From Azorinus chamasolen (taxonomy: Eukaryota; Mollusca; Bivalvia; Cardiida; Solecurtidae), in assembly GCA_963576725.1 (NCBI GenBank), contig OY755239.1, positions 56,959,953 through 57,023,952 of the forward strand: a stretch of 64,000 nucleotides of DNA, read 5' to 3'. Below the pieces are notes generated by a model. The model searched no databases, had not been told where the DNA came from, and saw only the letters and a list, made by a program, of their open reading frames with translations. A program made the translations under genes and the position numbers. The number at the start of each line of letters is the position of its first letter. Position 1 is the stretch's first letter. Below are positions 1-12,009 of the stretch, one piece after another.

Positions 1-102
1 GCAAAAAGTTTAGACTCTGATCAGACGCCGCATTATGCGGCGTCTGATCAGAGTCTACACTGTTTGCCTACGTCCCATATATGGGTCGTGGGAGCAATTG
101 GG
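1..102. repeat. TTAA-type MITE, family A (cut by window edge)
   Basis: The right part of a short palindromic element is visible. A perfect palindrome around GCGGCGTCTGATCAGAGTC is followed by the family A right end (CATATATGGG ... CAATTGGG) and TTAA at 103-106. The same layout recurs at 10350-10562 and 17178-17397. The left end lies outside the window. Confidence 0.7.
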
Positions 103-107
103 TTAAA

Positions 108-355
108 CATTCTGAATGGAGGTGATCCCACGAAAGCAAAAATTGAAACACAAAAAGAGAAAATTGCAGATTCGGTTTTATTGAGTCTGTTCATGAGCAG
201 TAATTGAAAGTGCGACACTGCTCACGCCCCCTAGCACCGGCTTAAGCGGTATTCAATTTTCAGAACAAGATGTACTGAAATTCATGATCTCGAAGGATCA
301 GAAGGTATAACACTGAGAATGAAGTACGGGGCGACGTTTTACGGATGAAGTCTGT
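108..355 (-). repeat. Dispersed repeat, inverted copy of 17.47-17.76 kb
   Basis: Read on the minus strand, this matches 17471-17760 over most of its length, including the AGCCGGTGCTAGGGGGCGTG block, the TTTATTGAGTCTG/CAGACTCAATAAA block and the GGGGCGACGTTTTACGG block. A shorter relative is at 55190-55285. It may be the untranslated end of a retroelement. No coding potential is seen in it. Confidence 0.7.
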
Positions 356-502
356 CACACTAAATAGACTCTATAAGTTAATACTGATGGGTTATTTAAC
401 CCTGAATATCAAGAGTTAAAAGAGTTAACTAAGCTAATATTAAGCACACTAGCAATCATCTCTAGCATGCGTTTGCAAGTCTTTGATTAAATTTACTGTT
501 CT

Positions 503-775
503 AATCTTGACCTTAAAATTGATAATGCAATGATTTCTTCTAAAATATATGACAAAAGAGATGATTTTGATTTTAATATTGTAAATTTCCCTCAACTTGA
601 CGGAGATGTTCCCCGTGCCCCATCTTACGGGGTTATATATCTCAACTTATTCGTTTTGCTAGAACCCTGTTCATCTATTGACGAATTTAACACTCGAAAT
701 CTCATTTTAACTGAAAAGCTGCTTAAGCAAGGATATAGATACCATAAACTAAGAAAAACTTTCTCTAAATTGTAC
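503..775 (+). pseudogene. Reverse transcriptase relic, C-terminal part, segment 1
   Basis: The open frame reads through KIYDKRDDFDFNIVNFP, then AYGV-like and NTRNLILTEKLLKQGYRYHK blocks, and ends in RKTFSKLY. This string resembles the C-terminal region of reverse transcriptase proteins that are abundant in mollusc and lancelet genomes, where the KRDDF...NFP block follows the RT fingers/palm. I recognise it from memory of such proteins and did not search. The catalytic RT palm is not present upstream, so this is a 5'-truncated copy. The reading frame breaks exactly at the insertion beginning at 776 and the homology resumes at 1453. The retroelement class (LINE or Penelope-like) cannot be decided from this piece. 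Confidence 0.65.
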
Positions 776-1445
776 CAAAGACCTATGATAAAACACAGAT
801 AAGAAACTTAGACAAATCTCACCAAGTCTCGCGGCAAATGTACCAAATCACGCAAAGTCACGTTTGCAAATATCTCTAGTTGTAAGAAACGCTCAGGAAA
901 TATAAGCATATCATTGTGTAGAACAATGATTCAGCTACAATATGGTACCTTGATCGTTAAAATCGGTCCACAAACAAAGACCCAACCCACCTGTCTGAAT
1001 TGCAATCTACTTATTTTGATGAAAATTACCTTAGTTTGCAATCAAAACTCAAGATTTCTAAAGATTCGCATACTTTCTTCAAAATAATATGGTATATTTT
1101 AATTGGAAAATGATTGTAAATACTAATAATAAAATTTTTATCACAGATAAAACTTTCGTTTTTTAGTAGTTTATAACATATAAGAGTTTGCCACGTGCCG
1201 AAATAAGGTATGATTTTAGCATGTACAAAATCTAACAAAGTCACGTTTGCAAATATCTTGGATGGTAAGAAAAACTCGGGAAATATAAGCATATCACTGT
1301 GTAGTGCAACTATACAGCTACAATATGGTACCAACATTGTTAAAATCTGTTCACAAATAAAAAAGTTTTACGCAAAGACCCAAAGAATAAAGTTCTCCTA
1401 GCGTTATATATTAGTTTCTTATCTATGTTTTATCATAGGTCTTTG
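776..1445. mobile_element. 670-bp inverted-repeat DNA transposon inserted in the RT relic
   Basis: The ends are an inverted repeat of about 35 bp: CAAAGACCTATGATAAAACA at 776 and its complement ending at 1445, with one or two mismatches. The 7-bp target duplication ATTGTAC is visible at 769-775 and 1446-1452, and the host RT reading frame continues across the junction. Inside there is a diverged direct repeat (about 840-990 versus about 1230-1380). No transposase is encoded, so it is non-autonomous. Duplication length and CA..TG ends would suit hAT-like elements, but the superfamily is an inference. Confidence 0.7.
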
Positions 1446-1452
1446 ATTGTAC

Positions 1453-1888
1453 TATCGAAATCTCTCGCTTATTGGTAAGTAGCAATGTAATCACAAGGCG
1501 CTTCTGCGACAAGGTATTTCATATCCTGAATTTTATGGTGATGTGATTTACAAACTTCGTAAAATTATTGGACATACCCATTTTCTCACTTTGTTCATCA
1601 AAAATTCATTAAAAAGGGATATGATCCTGTAGTACTACAACATACTGCATGTTTGGTTGCCATCCCTTTTACACTTGGCAATCACGCTGGCCTCTTTGCA
1701 TGTACGCCGACAATAAAGGTTTAGTACTCTATGAAGGCGACTTCTTAAATCCAGAAACGGAAGGAGGACGTCGGATATCTGTACTATTTCGTTTTATTCG
1801 TACCCTTTATTACTTTTCTACAGTTACTCTGTTTGCAGCTCAATCATTGAGTACACTCGCGATAGGTGGATACAGTTTGTTCATTTAA
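1453..1888 (+). pseudogene. Reverse transcriptase relic, segment 2
   Basis: After the 670-bp insertion the frame continues with a block reading LLRQGISYPEFYGDVIYKLR, which suits the same protein family as segment 1. Further downstream come weak matches to its C-terminal tail (TACLV.. and an aromatic YYFVLFV-like stretch) with frameshifts and stops. It is an inactive remnant and belongs with 503-775 as one broken gene. Confidence 0.6.
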
Positions 1889-2419
1889 ATGTTTTCGTTA
1901 TACACTTTACCACTGTATTTGCCATCGCGGTTGTTGTAGATTAGTCGGAGAGGGGATACGTTTATTTACACTGTTTGTCTTTTAGGGTGGGGATGGGATA
2001 AGTGTGAGGTGGGGCGCCCAAAAACCGGTTTAACCCCTACCCCCAGTGACTTTTGTCACTGACCGTTCCAATGCGGTACTTCCATCTTCACCCTATTGTA
2101 TGTTTGTTTTGTCTGTGCGTCTCTTGATGTTTTTATAGTTATGTACATTTGCCGTTTCCTTGTGTTGCTGTTCGGACGGCTGTTTGTTCTGTATGTGATG
2201 TTTCCTGCATGACTCATTTTTGTACTTCTATCTAGAGATCCTAATGCAAGCATATGTTATCCGTCAGGTAAGATTCTCGAATTCTGATTGGTCACCATGC
2301 TCGGGTTAACAGAATCGAACACCCCAGCACAAGATCGACTTAATTTCTCAATGGCGACCATTTTCTCCTCTCGATTCTATTATTCCGGGCGCTCTATCTC
2401 CTGTTATTATCAGATTGTG
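1889..2419. other. No gene recognised
   Basis: Non-coding sequence with no clear repeat. It includes a short G-rich stretch near 1983-2045. Nothing supports a gene. Confidence 0.5.
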
Positions 2420-2423
2420 TTAA

Positions 2424-2664
2424 CCCTTCACTTGCTATTCACGTCAATATACCTACCTGTACATAGTGAAGACCCAGATGAGACAGCTCCTGCAGGAGCT
2501 GTCTCATGAGGGTCTTCACTATTTACAAGTGAGTGTGCAACCAATGCACTCCGCAGCAGTGATTGCACAGCGATATACTTGTAGACAGTGAAGATATATG
2601 TAATTATACAACATGGCATTGTTAAAGAAGAAGAAATGTGTTTTAAAATTCAGCAAGAGAAGGG
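2424..2664 (+). mobile_element. TTAA-type MITE, family B copy 1
   Basis: The terminal inverted repeat CCCTTCACTTGCT ... AGCAAGAGAAGGG is flanked by TTAA (2420-2423) and TTGA (2665-2668). The core is the palindrome CAGCTCCTGCAGGAGCTG with flanking GATGAGA and AATAGTG arms. CCC-starting ends at TTAA are typical of piggyBac-like elements; no transposase is present. Confidence 0.8.
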
Positions 2665-2668
2665 TTGA

Positions 2669-3595
2669 AATAATCGACAACAGATTGGGTGTGGTTTATA
2701 GTTATTCAGATACATTCAACCCACAGAAGTTGATAACATAATTATCGGAAGAAGAAGCGTACGTTCGTTATAATATTTACCTTTCGACTCTAGATATTGT
2801 CCTGCCTAAAACCGGAAATGATTTTACGGCATCCTTTGATGTCAAATGTAAACAATGGCGAAAGGATTTTAAGGTATATACATGTACAATCTGGCAGTAA
2901 ATAAATTCGTTACATTGAGGAACTAAGGAAATACACCATCCACACCGGTCATACCGCTCCGTATACCCTGTCAAATTATCGTGTAACTACCAGTACACGA
3001 AATATTGTACAACGATAGTGTTTCCAGATAATTTCTAAATCATTTTGCCATGCAGATAACGCGTTTATTATGTGTAACATCAACACATGCAATCCCACTG
3101 CTTTGTCATCAGCTAGTAAGAATTTGATATTTTGCATCTGTATATCTCTTTTGGCGCCAAATAATGTTCGTCTGCAAACAATGTCGTCTGCTTAACATTT
3201 TGGACGCTAGCGGCGAACCCAGGATTACTTATGCAAGCAGTAAACACTATTGTATCCAGATGAAACATCGCCCAATGCGGCGTCTCATCAGGACGCAAAC
3301 TGTTTGAAGCTTTGACAATATTTTTGCTAAGGACTGAGAGAAATATTATTTAAAAATTGAAACATACGAACTTTGTTGCAGACGAAAACATTTCTAGCGT
3401 GCAAAAGGTAAGTTATTATTTAAATCGTACACGACCTGCCAAACAGTTTAGACCCTGATGAGATGCTGAACTTCTCAGCTTCTTATTTAGATTCAAATTG
3501 TTTGTTTAAGGTAATTAGGCTACGGATTATCCAATTGTAGAAAAAAATACACGTATAATCACAGCTACAGATAAAGGTGCGTGCTCAAATACTAA
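2669..3595. other. Non-coding, with MITE relics
   Basis: No gene is seen. Around 3200-3300 and 3440-3500 there are decayed pieces of the palindromic families (GATGAAACATCGCCCAATGCGGCGTCTCATC-like blocks without clear ends). Confidence 0.4.
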
Positions 3596-3700
3596 AATTG
3601 TCATTTCTCCACCGAATCCTATGTCGTGATCACACTTTAGAATCGTCTCTTCGAGACGATTCTAAAGAGTGGTCACAACATAGGGTTTAGTGGAGGAAAA
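3596..3700. repeat. Hairpin repeat, family G
   Basis: A long near-perfect palindrome has arms TTTCTCCACCRAAYCCTATG and GTGATCACACTTTAGAATCG meeting at TCTCTTCGAGACG. It is preceded by CAGCTACAGATAAAGGTGCG. Related copies are at about 18610-18695, 19900-20000, 27722-27815, 29745-29825 and 63890-63935, some of them half elements. Confidence 0.75.
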
Positions 3701-4111
3701 AAAGTAATCTTGAAGATGTTTTAATTTACGTATCTTATCTGTATGATATAATGGAATATACACGTAGTTACCAGTTACTCACACTCTTTTAACAATCGTG
3801 ATGTTTTTTAACAGATCTATGAGCAAACGACAATTTATAAGGTAAACACGTATAAATAGTAAACATATAATATTTAACAACTAAAAATGTTATAGGAATA
3901 TCATTGCATATTTAGCTATAAAACTATAGTAATATCAGCTTTCAACACGAGTAACCTGTTTCATCATATAGGCCATAAAAGTACATTTCACTTTTAAATA
4001 AGGAAGTCATCAGCGATAATTTGTAAAGCATCTACCATTACCATTAGCTATTAAAGATTAAAGTTTTTTTCACAACAATATATAGTATACATGTATGTAT
4101 ACCTTGCTGAG

Positions 4112-4378
4112 AGATTATAAAACTCCCGAGTCCGAGTTCATTTTCAAGGATCTGAATGTTCAGATAAAGTTTGAGCAAGCTCAAACTCAGACAAATATGA
4201 TGTAGTCTGAGATAATTCTCAAGCATCTGATTGGTCAGATTCTGAGCTACCTCTGAATCTGACCAATCAGATGCTTGAGAGTTATCTCAGACTCAGACTC
4301 AGAAGTTTTACAACCTTGGACCCAAATGTTTGAGAATGAACTCAGACTCAAGCAAAATGTTTCATAATCTCGGGATCT
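4112..4378. repeat. Foldback repeat with ATTGGTCAG arms
   Basis: Nested palindromes contain CATCTGATTGGTCAGATTC and its complement, bounded by TTATAAAACTCCCGAGTC at one end and a diverged complement (CATAATCTCGGGA) at the other. Related hairpins lie at 26075-26200, 30975-31075, 42095-42265 and 42293-42405. Confidence 0.7.
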
Positions 4379-5509
4379 ATATTACTTCCGAGTTACTGTC
4401 TAGTACTGTAGGTTGGGCTATAATAAAATATGCACAAATAGTATGCCCAGTGTCCTGTTTCGGAGTAACGCTGTCACTTATCTAAAAACTTCTTTCCTCC
4501 TGCTATCTCAATCTATATTTCGGCCAGACCAATAACGGCAAATCGTAAATCAACCAACGTCTTATATTCTCGACAACACACAGTGAATTAGCTAATAACT
4601 CATACCGGGCATAATAAAGTCTCACGTTCGTCCATAGGTCAATAAAATATCTAATTGAGAAATGAACTAAGTGTTACTGATATCACTGAATCCTATTTTC
4701 GATATATTAAACATTTTCAAGAATAGATGTCTTTGCTCCACTGAACCCCGTGTAACGACTATTCGAGTAGATTCTAAATAGTGGTCACAGCAAAAGATTT
4801 GCATGGGAATGACAATTTTAGTATATAAATACGTACGTATGTCTAAAATTTTGTACAGTTCTGTGGTATTAGGCAAGACAAAGTACAACTATTGGACCAT
4901 CAGTTATGTTTTCATCACGTTATAGTGTTATATGTTTAATTCAAGTATATATTTTACTACACTTATATATGTATAATGCTTAGAAAATGCTTAGAAAAGT
5001 GTACTAGAAATTAACATGGCTGACAAATAAGTCCAAAGTTTGAAGATAGTTTGTTTAAATTGTCAGTTCTTTATGGGACAGCATTTTAAACTTTGGTCGT
5101 AAAAAGATGCCATTTAATGAATAATAACTCAAAACTCTTGGATAATGTGAAACATAACCATGTGATAAAATCAGCACATTAGCCCCAAGAAACCGCTATA
5201 TATCATTGGGACTTTGTGATGCTAATTCACGGTTTTTATGTTACATCGTTTAGATTTAACCCTTTACCCCATACATATTCAGGTAAGAAATAACGACATC
5301 AAAAATATTAATTAGAAAACAATCTTGTAACTACATGAAAACACTACTGTTTATATCGCATAATAGTAAAAATGGTATCCTAAAACAATAATTCGGCAGA
5401 ATGAAATAATTATATCAGTTCAAACATGGTGACCCAACTCGAGTATTACAACACCCGGGTATCACGCACGTATTATAGTTATATTACTGTATAGAAGAGA
5501 GGACATATC
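4379..5509. other. No gene recognised
   Basis: AT-rich non-coding DNA. Only fragments of family G (about 4735-4795) and short duplications are visible. Confidence 0.4.
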
Positions 5510-5513
5510 TTAA

Positions 5514-5804
5514 CCCTTCTCTTGCTGAATTTCAAAATAAATTTCTCCTTCTTTACCCATGCCCTGTTGTATAACATATATCTTCACTGTGTACAAGTAT
5601 TTCGCTGTGAAATCACTGCTGTGGAGTGCATTGGTTGCGCAATCAACTTGTAAATAGTGCAGACCCTGATGAGACAGCTCATGCAGGAGCTGTCTCATCT
5701 GTAAAATAGTGCAGACCCTGATGAGACAGCTCCTGCAGGAGCTGTCTCATCTGAGTCTTCACTATTCACAGGTAGGTATATTGAAGTGAATAGCAAGCGA
5801 AGGG
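5514..5804 (-). mobile_element. TTAA-type MITE, family B copy 2, doubled core palindrome
   Basis: The family B ends are flanked by TTAA at 5510-5513 and 5805-5808, in inverted orientation. It is about 50 bp longer than the other copies because the core palindrome (AGACAGCTCMTGCAGGAGCT) is present twice in a row (about 5645-5700 and 5705-5760). Confidence 0.8.
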
Positions 5805-5808
5805 TTAA

Positions 5809-8059
5809 ACCAGAATAAATTGTAGATGTGCTGCTATTATTTCGTCAGCTGATAATTACAAAGGAGACATCACAATAACATTTATTATAACTGTATGGAA
5901 ATGTTGTTGTAGGAAAATAAAAAAGCACTGTTTTACCCTGGGTTATGAGACCCTATTATGATATGGATACATATGTTTGACATTTGGTAACATATATTAG
6001 GCTTTCGTATAATGTGGCCGGTCCTTAGAGAATGACCATTTAGATAGCTGTACCTATTTTTAAATCTATATATATATTGTAAATTTCGCAGACTTATTGG
6101 CTCAACCCGTATTTATATCGCACATAATGTTCTTTATTCAGCTGCTGTGAGAATTTCAACAAGTGTTATGTTCTTTCTTGGTTTAATACAAGAAGCAACA
6201 ATATCTCATAATGTTTTGTGTTTAAATGAAACGATTACCTCCATTACATGACTTAATGAAGAAAGCTGTACGGGTTTAAAGGGTAATTATCTGATCAATT
6301 GGCACTTCAGATAAAACTCTGCGAAATTTAAGTAGAAGCACCTCATGGTGATGACAGCTTAATCGGATCTTATACTCAGAAGAGGTTTAAATAAAGTTAT
6401 ATAACAGATTACGAGTATTTCAAACTGTCGACGGGAGAAAATTCATACTTAAATATTCTGTTGAAAGGACATTGATATCGTTTACAATGTCATACAACGT
6501 ACTGTTGTAAGAACATTTTCCTCGATTCAATTTCACCTTGATGGATGACTATAAAGTCACGAAAAAGAAACATAACATTGTCTTAAAGAATTAATATTCA
6601 GTCTCGATATTTTCTTTTATTTGGTTTTGTCTTGTTAATATGCCTTTGCACACCATCATAACAAAATGCAAACTTTGCTGAACAGGAAGAACGAAGACAA
6701 ATTGCATGTAAATGACGGTTTTGTCACCTGGCACCAATAAAGGTTTGATATCGGCATAGGTTTGCGTCAGTCAAGACGACTTCGAGTTCTGTCCGTCGTC
6801 CGTCGACCGTTGTCTGTGATTATTTTAAAGAACATCTTCATCTAAACTGTGCCAGTTTCAGCCTCATCTGTAATCTTCCATCGTTCATGCATAATTTCTG
6901 TTGCAATAGCAATCATGTCACAATTACTCATATGTTTACAGAAAATATCTTTAACGTATAGCCTGATCCGGGCGTATCCGTGATTACCTATGTTGTTGTT
7001 GTTCGTACCTCATCTACAAAAGTGTCTTGAAATCATGGAATGTGTTATCTAATATTAGCTTTGGCTTCATGATAAGACGTACATATAGCAACGTCAATGT
7101 GTGATTATCCCCTAATTGGCGTTTGATAATAAGGGAATTAAAACCAGCTATTTTCTGTGAATTAAACTTTTAATAACTATATTAGATGGCCATGTAAATA
7201 TTGCGATTAGGCTATTATTACGAGGCACCGATTTGGAACTTCCTTTTCCAGGAATATTTCATCAGCTGGCAGAAAGGCTTTGCTCAGTGTTGAAAAAAAT
7301 TGACATCCCTTGCATACAAAAACACACTCATCCACGTCCTTTATTGATATTGAGAACTCGTGTTCAGATAGATTTGTTCTTTCGCTTGATGTTGTCATTG
7401 TCTATTTGCAAGACTTCTGTAGCTCAGGTCATTGGGAGGGGGGGGGGGGGTTAGCGTGAGTTAGCTTTCTCAGAACTGTCTACAAATTTATTTAAACCAA
7501 TACAAAATTATTGAAAAATAGACAATTTACGGCTAAATTAATGGTAAGCAGCTGTTCCCAGGGTCTACCATTAGTTTGCTCTTGTAGATTGAAATTTGCA
7601 TCAAATAGGTACTACTGAAGTTGAAGCTGTGGCTAATACTTACCAATAAAATGTATATATTGACATATCCTTTGTTGTTTTAGCATTCCTCAAAAATAAC
7701 TGTCTAACAATACTTTAAACAGTGTAATAACGGTAAAAAAGGTCTGGATATAAATATGGGTAACACATCATGCTCTTTTCACAGATGATCAGATGCTACT
7801 GATTTGATTTCACAATAGTGTTATAGATGTTTCATATCATCTACCAATGTTCCTTTAACAATCTCAAAGTAAACAAGATTAATGAAACAAATCATAGAAC
7901 TACTGTTTTATAAGCGCATGTAAATATATTTACCTCATCACTGGATAGAAACAGCAGCAGTACTCATACACTAGTGGTCTTTTACGAATTAGTTCATATT
8001 GCGATGTAAGAGACAGTACACCATCGGTAAAGATGATTCATGCACAGACCATGGTCATT
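5809..8059. other. Non-coding stretch
   Basis: No gene or clear mobile element is recognised. There is a pure G tract at about 7437-7451. Short open frames in this interval have no recognisable content. Confidence 0.4.
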
Positions 8060-8310
8060 TTTAACGCATTCCTCCATGCCTATTTATATAAGAAATAATG
8101 AAATCATGAATATTAATTAGATTAACTTTTTAATACTATATGGACATAGGAAGTGTTGACCGTTACAGACACCGTAGAATCAGGTCTATATTTATTTCAT
8201 AAGCAAACAGAGCAGACCCTGATCAGACGGCTCCTATAGGAGCCGTCTGATCTAGGTCTACTCTGTATGTAGATGCGTAGAAAGGCGTATTTATGGAGTA
8301 AAGGGATAAA
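8060..8310 (+). mobile_element. TTAA-type MITE, family D copy 1 (ends decayed)
   Basis: Family D features are a GAATATTAATTAG block, then AAGCAAACAGAGCAGACCC and the palindrome GGCTCCTATAGGAGCC, then GCGTATTTATGGAGTAAAGGG. The ends no longer show intact TTAA. Boundaries are approximate. Confidence 0.65.
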
Positions 8311-8830
8311 GCGACATGAGAGAATTTGGCCATGGCAAAACAGTAGAATCATCCTATATTAGCCCATAAGAAAACAGAGTAGACCTTTGATTAGACGGCT
8401 CAACACGAGTTGTTTGATATTACATGTGGAGGTAATATGTGCCGTGAAATAATGCCGAGAAGTATACTCCAGAATCCACTTACATTTATCTATCATAATA
8501 AAATGTTCCCGTGGGAGCATGCACCCGGACCCCTCGAGCCATGGTGCGTACATTGCATTTCGATCCAGCTGTGCTCCTTATAGTTTAGTTTATAAGACTT
8601 TTGCATATTTTATATAGACAAAATAGTATAGCACTGGCATTTCTTTAACAATCCAAATCAATATTACTTGGCCATAGCCATTTCAATATTTATTTTGTTA
8701 CTGTCAGAAAGCCAGACTGCTTGATAATATACAGACAGAATGGAAAAAATAATTGTAGCTAAACATAACTGACAGAAGACCATACTATATGGAGTTGTTA
8801 GAATATAATCGAATTTTCTTTTTTTTTATA

Positions 8831-9033
8831 CAGTAAACCCCATCTAAACCGGACGTTAAAGTTTGTATAGATATCGGTTTTGAGAGAAGTGGCAGCTAAA
8901 TGCAGGGTGAAAGTAATGCAGAAAGCTCCTCTAGGGGCTTTCTGCAGGACTTTCTTCCTGCATTAAGCATCCACCTGCCTAAAAATATCTAAATTCCTCT
9001 CGAATAGAACCCCGGTTTAGAGAGGTTTAATTG
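8831..9033. mobile_element. TA-flanked MITE (pogo/Tigger-like ends), family P
   Basis: The ends CAGTAAACCCCATCTAAACC and its diverged complement GGTTTAGAGAGGTTTAATTG are flanked by TA on both sides (8829-8830, 9034-9035). The core palindrome is AGAAAGCTCCTCTAGGGGCTTT. CAGT...AACC ends with a TA target are typical of pogo/Tigger elements of the Tc1-mariner group. It is non-autonomous. Confidence 0.65.
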
Positions 9034-9101
9034 TACATCGCTTTAATAACTGGTCTGTCTTAGTTTCAATATTTTTGCAACTGTCTGGTATGTAGTGTTA
9101 A

Positions 9102-9337
9102 CCCTTTCCCTGTTCTACATTTATTCCAAATTTCAATGCCTACTGAATATTCATGGGAAAAATAAAAAAGATATGGAAGGTGGAACATTGTAGCCATTTA
9201 AAAAGCAAAGAATTATATATTTCAAATGTCACTCTCAAACAGAGTAGACCCTGGTCAGACGGATCCTCTAGGAGCCGTCTGATCTGGGTCTACTCTGTTT
9301 TCAAATGCGTCAAAACACGTTTATATTAAGGAAATGG
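9102..9337 (+). mobile_element. TTAA-type MITE, family D copy 2
   Basis: TTAA flanks at 9098-9101 and 9338-9341. The left end is CCCTTTCCCTG and the core palindrome is GATCCTCTAGGAGCC between AACAGAGTAGACCC arms. The right part is GCGTCAAAACACGTTTATA. Confidence 0.75.
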
Positions 9338-9341
9338 TTAA

Positions 9342-10345
9342 TACAATCGCAGTCAAGAACAAAATTAAACGAATTCTTTTGCATAAAATATAAATGCAAC
9401 AATGCATCAATATGTTTTACTTCAGTATGATATCAGGGTGCTCCGACACTCAATCACCTGACCTTTGAAAGCATCGTTATATAATGCAATGTACTTTTAT
9501 AGACCTTATACACATAGTGAAATGAATGATTCTAAATGTATCTACAGGAGGGTGTTACATATATGCATGATCCTTTTGCGTTCCAGTTATAAAGTTTAGG
9601 TCGGTTCTTTGCTGAATACATTGAGGAAATAACTAACAGACTCCACTTCGATCACCTGGACCCAAAGTCATCAAACATTTGAAACAAAGTATTACACACT
9701 GACACTGTTACTAACATAAGTAAAACCTACTATGAACCAAGGCCACACAAATGTTTTGGTACTAATGATTCTATTTCTTTGTTTTACACAAAATTGTGAC
9801 ATATACCTCTAATATATACACACTGCGTTCGACACGGTTGACTCAGTACATGTATCACTGAGAGATACAAATATTCATCCGTTCTGTTTGCTTATGAAAT
9901 GAATAGATAACACTATAAAGCTTTTGTTTTTGCCAAACAGCCATGTGTTCACATTGAATTATGAAAACAAAAAACCGGTAATAAAACTAATATCCATGCT
10001 GTTATTATTTCTTATATGAATATTCATAGAGTGAAGAGTTAAATGAATCATTTGCTCAAATAGTCTACATGGCTACTGTTGGAAAACTAAGCCAAAAGCG
10101 TATACATGCACTTCGGTCGTTCAGACTCTCTCTACTAGGCATTGAGTTTTCAAAACAAAATTAGTCAAGACAGTTATCAGTTGCGCTAGGGCCAATGAGG
10201 AATTCCAGTTCGAAATTCAGTTTTCCCTATAAAGGCGAGTGCCGATTGGCGTGCTGGACATTCCAGACTGTCATCCAATGTACAATGTACAATGTATAGA
10301 TTCGAATGCCGATGGCCGGTCTCAGTGTCGGCTTCACACACATTA
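9342..10345. other. Non-coding stretch
   Basis: No gene is recognised. Decayed pieces of family D (GAATATTCATAGAGTGAAGAG near 10018) are visible. Confidence 0.4.
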
Positions 10346-10349
10346 TTAA

Positions 10350-10562
10350 CTCATTTGCTCCCACGATCCCATATATGGGACGTAGGCAAACAGTGTAGAC
10401 TCTGATCATAATGCGGCGCCTGATCAGAGTCTACACTGTTTGCTGATAGGAAATTCAATATAAAACAAAACAAAAATTAAAATTTAGACCAGACATCCCT
10501 TAGATAAAAGATAGACTAATCCAATATATAAGCATGGAAGAATCCACTGGGGGCAAATGGGC
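10350..10562 (-). mobile_element. TTAA-type MITE, family A copy 2
   Basis: TTAA flanks at 10346-10349 and 10563-10566. Ends are CTCATTTGCTCCC and GGGGGCAAATGGG. The core carries GTAGACTCTGATCA arms around GCGGCGCC. The TTAA on the right is also the left boundary of the next element. Confidence 0.75.
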
Positions 10563-10566
10563 TTAA

Positions 10567-10780
10567 GTTTAGCCCATTCCCTCATATTGACGCCTATGGA
10601 CACCTTTTGACTCACTTTTCGAAATCATTGTGATAAATAGAGCATTTTTTCTTTCTATAGGAGCAAATGTTCTATTTATCATAATGATTTCAAAACTATA
10701 CAATTCTAAAATTATTTTTTTAGTAAATGCCCCTTTTTATTCAAAGAGGCTGGGCCTAAGATAGTCTATGGGGTAATGGG
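10567..10780. mobile_element. TTAA-type MITE, family E copy 1
   Basis: It abuts family A copy 2 and ends at TTAA 10781-10784. The core palindrome has arms ATCATTGTGATAAATAGAGC and their complement. The left end is AGCCCATTCCCTC and the right end GGGGTAATGGG. Confidence 0.65.
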
Positions 10781-10784
10781 TTAA

Positions 10785-11700
10785 GAAATGAAACACCTGG
10801 GCAGGAGGTGTTAACACATTCCGTCCGAGTGACACATTTTGGCGCCTCTGTAAAAGTCACATTATGAAACCGTTGTGACAAATAGAGAAATTCTCCTTTT
10901 CTATAGTTAATGCTCCTTTTCGGTAGATTAATTCAAAGAAGTATAAAAATAGGAGGGAATGATTTAAGACACTCAAATAAAGTTCCGTTTTAAATTCTTG
11001 CAAAACTCTGCAAGATGTAATTAAAATAACAACATATTTAAATGACTTGCCATTCGAGTACTCGTTATATCATCTTGTTCTGATACTTTCAAGATATGCG
11101 GAGACGATTGCATCAACAATAATTGGGAAGTCCCTGAAGCAATCAACGCTATTTTTTCTCTTCGTCAGATTTGTTTTTAGAATTTTAAAAGTTTTTGCAG
11201 AACTCTGAGATGTAGAGCAACATTACAACGACTGTTCTATAGCAGTGATATCTAACACACCACACATCTCTCTTTTTATAATGTATCACCCTACCTCCGC
11301 TGTATGAAAATAATATCTGCTCAAAACTGAATATGGTTCCATATTTACTACTTCCAATTCGACAAGACCTTTGAGAAACTGTTGACCGAATGTCAATCAG
11401 CTTGGATCTTGGTGAGAGGCCGAGTTACTCGACGCCTAATCTGAATCCAAACCGTTTGAAAATACGATTCAGAATGATGTTAACGGGACAAAGCTTAACG
11501 TTACAACATTTAGGTCATGCTACATAAAAGCCTATAATCTTGGTGAATTACATTTTGCTACGAGATGAGATAAAAAAATATTTCCGCAGTAAATGTCATT
11601 CCTTATTTTCGCCATTCTGTCACCTTGTATCCTTTGATTAATGGGTCGAGCTGCTTCTGATACTGCACGCCTTTAACGTTTTGCGGAATGAATATGTGGT
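10785..11700. other. Non-coding with family E relics
   Basis: A decayed family E copy is at about 10810-10970. The remainder holds relics of palindromic elements (GAGTTACTCGACGCC near 11420) and no gene. Confidence 0.4.
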
Positions 11701-12009
11701 GTGCGGTGGTCTAGTTGTAACGAGCTTGACTATCATTCCGGAGGTCCGGGCTTCAAATCCCGGCCCCTCCCGGAAATTTCAGAGACGCTTTTCCGTGTCT
11801 CCCATCCGCACCTCCTCTCAACCCAGGGGTTAAAATGGGTACCTGTGAGGGTCACTCGCCAGTACTGCGGCTGCATGATTGTACCATATGTTAGCAGTGC
11901 TCAATTTTGTAGGGCAATGACTCAATGACCAGGGGAGTAAATGTACAGTCGGCTGAGCGGTCATTCGGACTGAAAGTAGACTATAACTAGGTACTTTACT
12001 TTTTTATTA
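11701..12009 (+). mobile_element. tRNA-derived SINE, copy 1
   Basis: The 5' part is tRNA-like: box A-like GCGGTGGTCTAGTTG and box B-like GCTTCAAATCCCGG. A non-tRNA body follows (GGTACCTGTGAGGGTCACTC, then CAGTCGGCTGAGCGGTCATT) and ends in CTAGGTACTTTACTTTTTTA. The body is shared with 37119-37370, whose tRNA head differs more. The pol III promoter lies in the head. Confidence 0.8.

Noticed and set aside
7437..7451. Pure G tract as a functional quadruplex
   Set aside because: A single homopolymer run with no regular G-run spacing; it may also be a sequencing artefact. Likewise 29998-30016.
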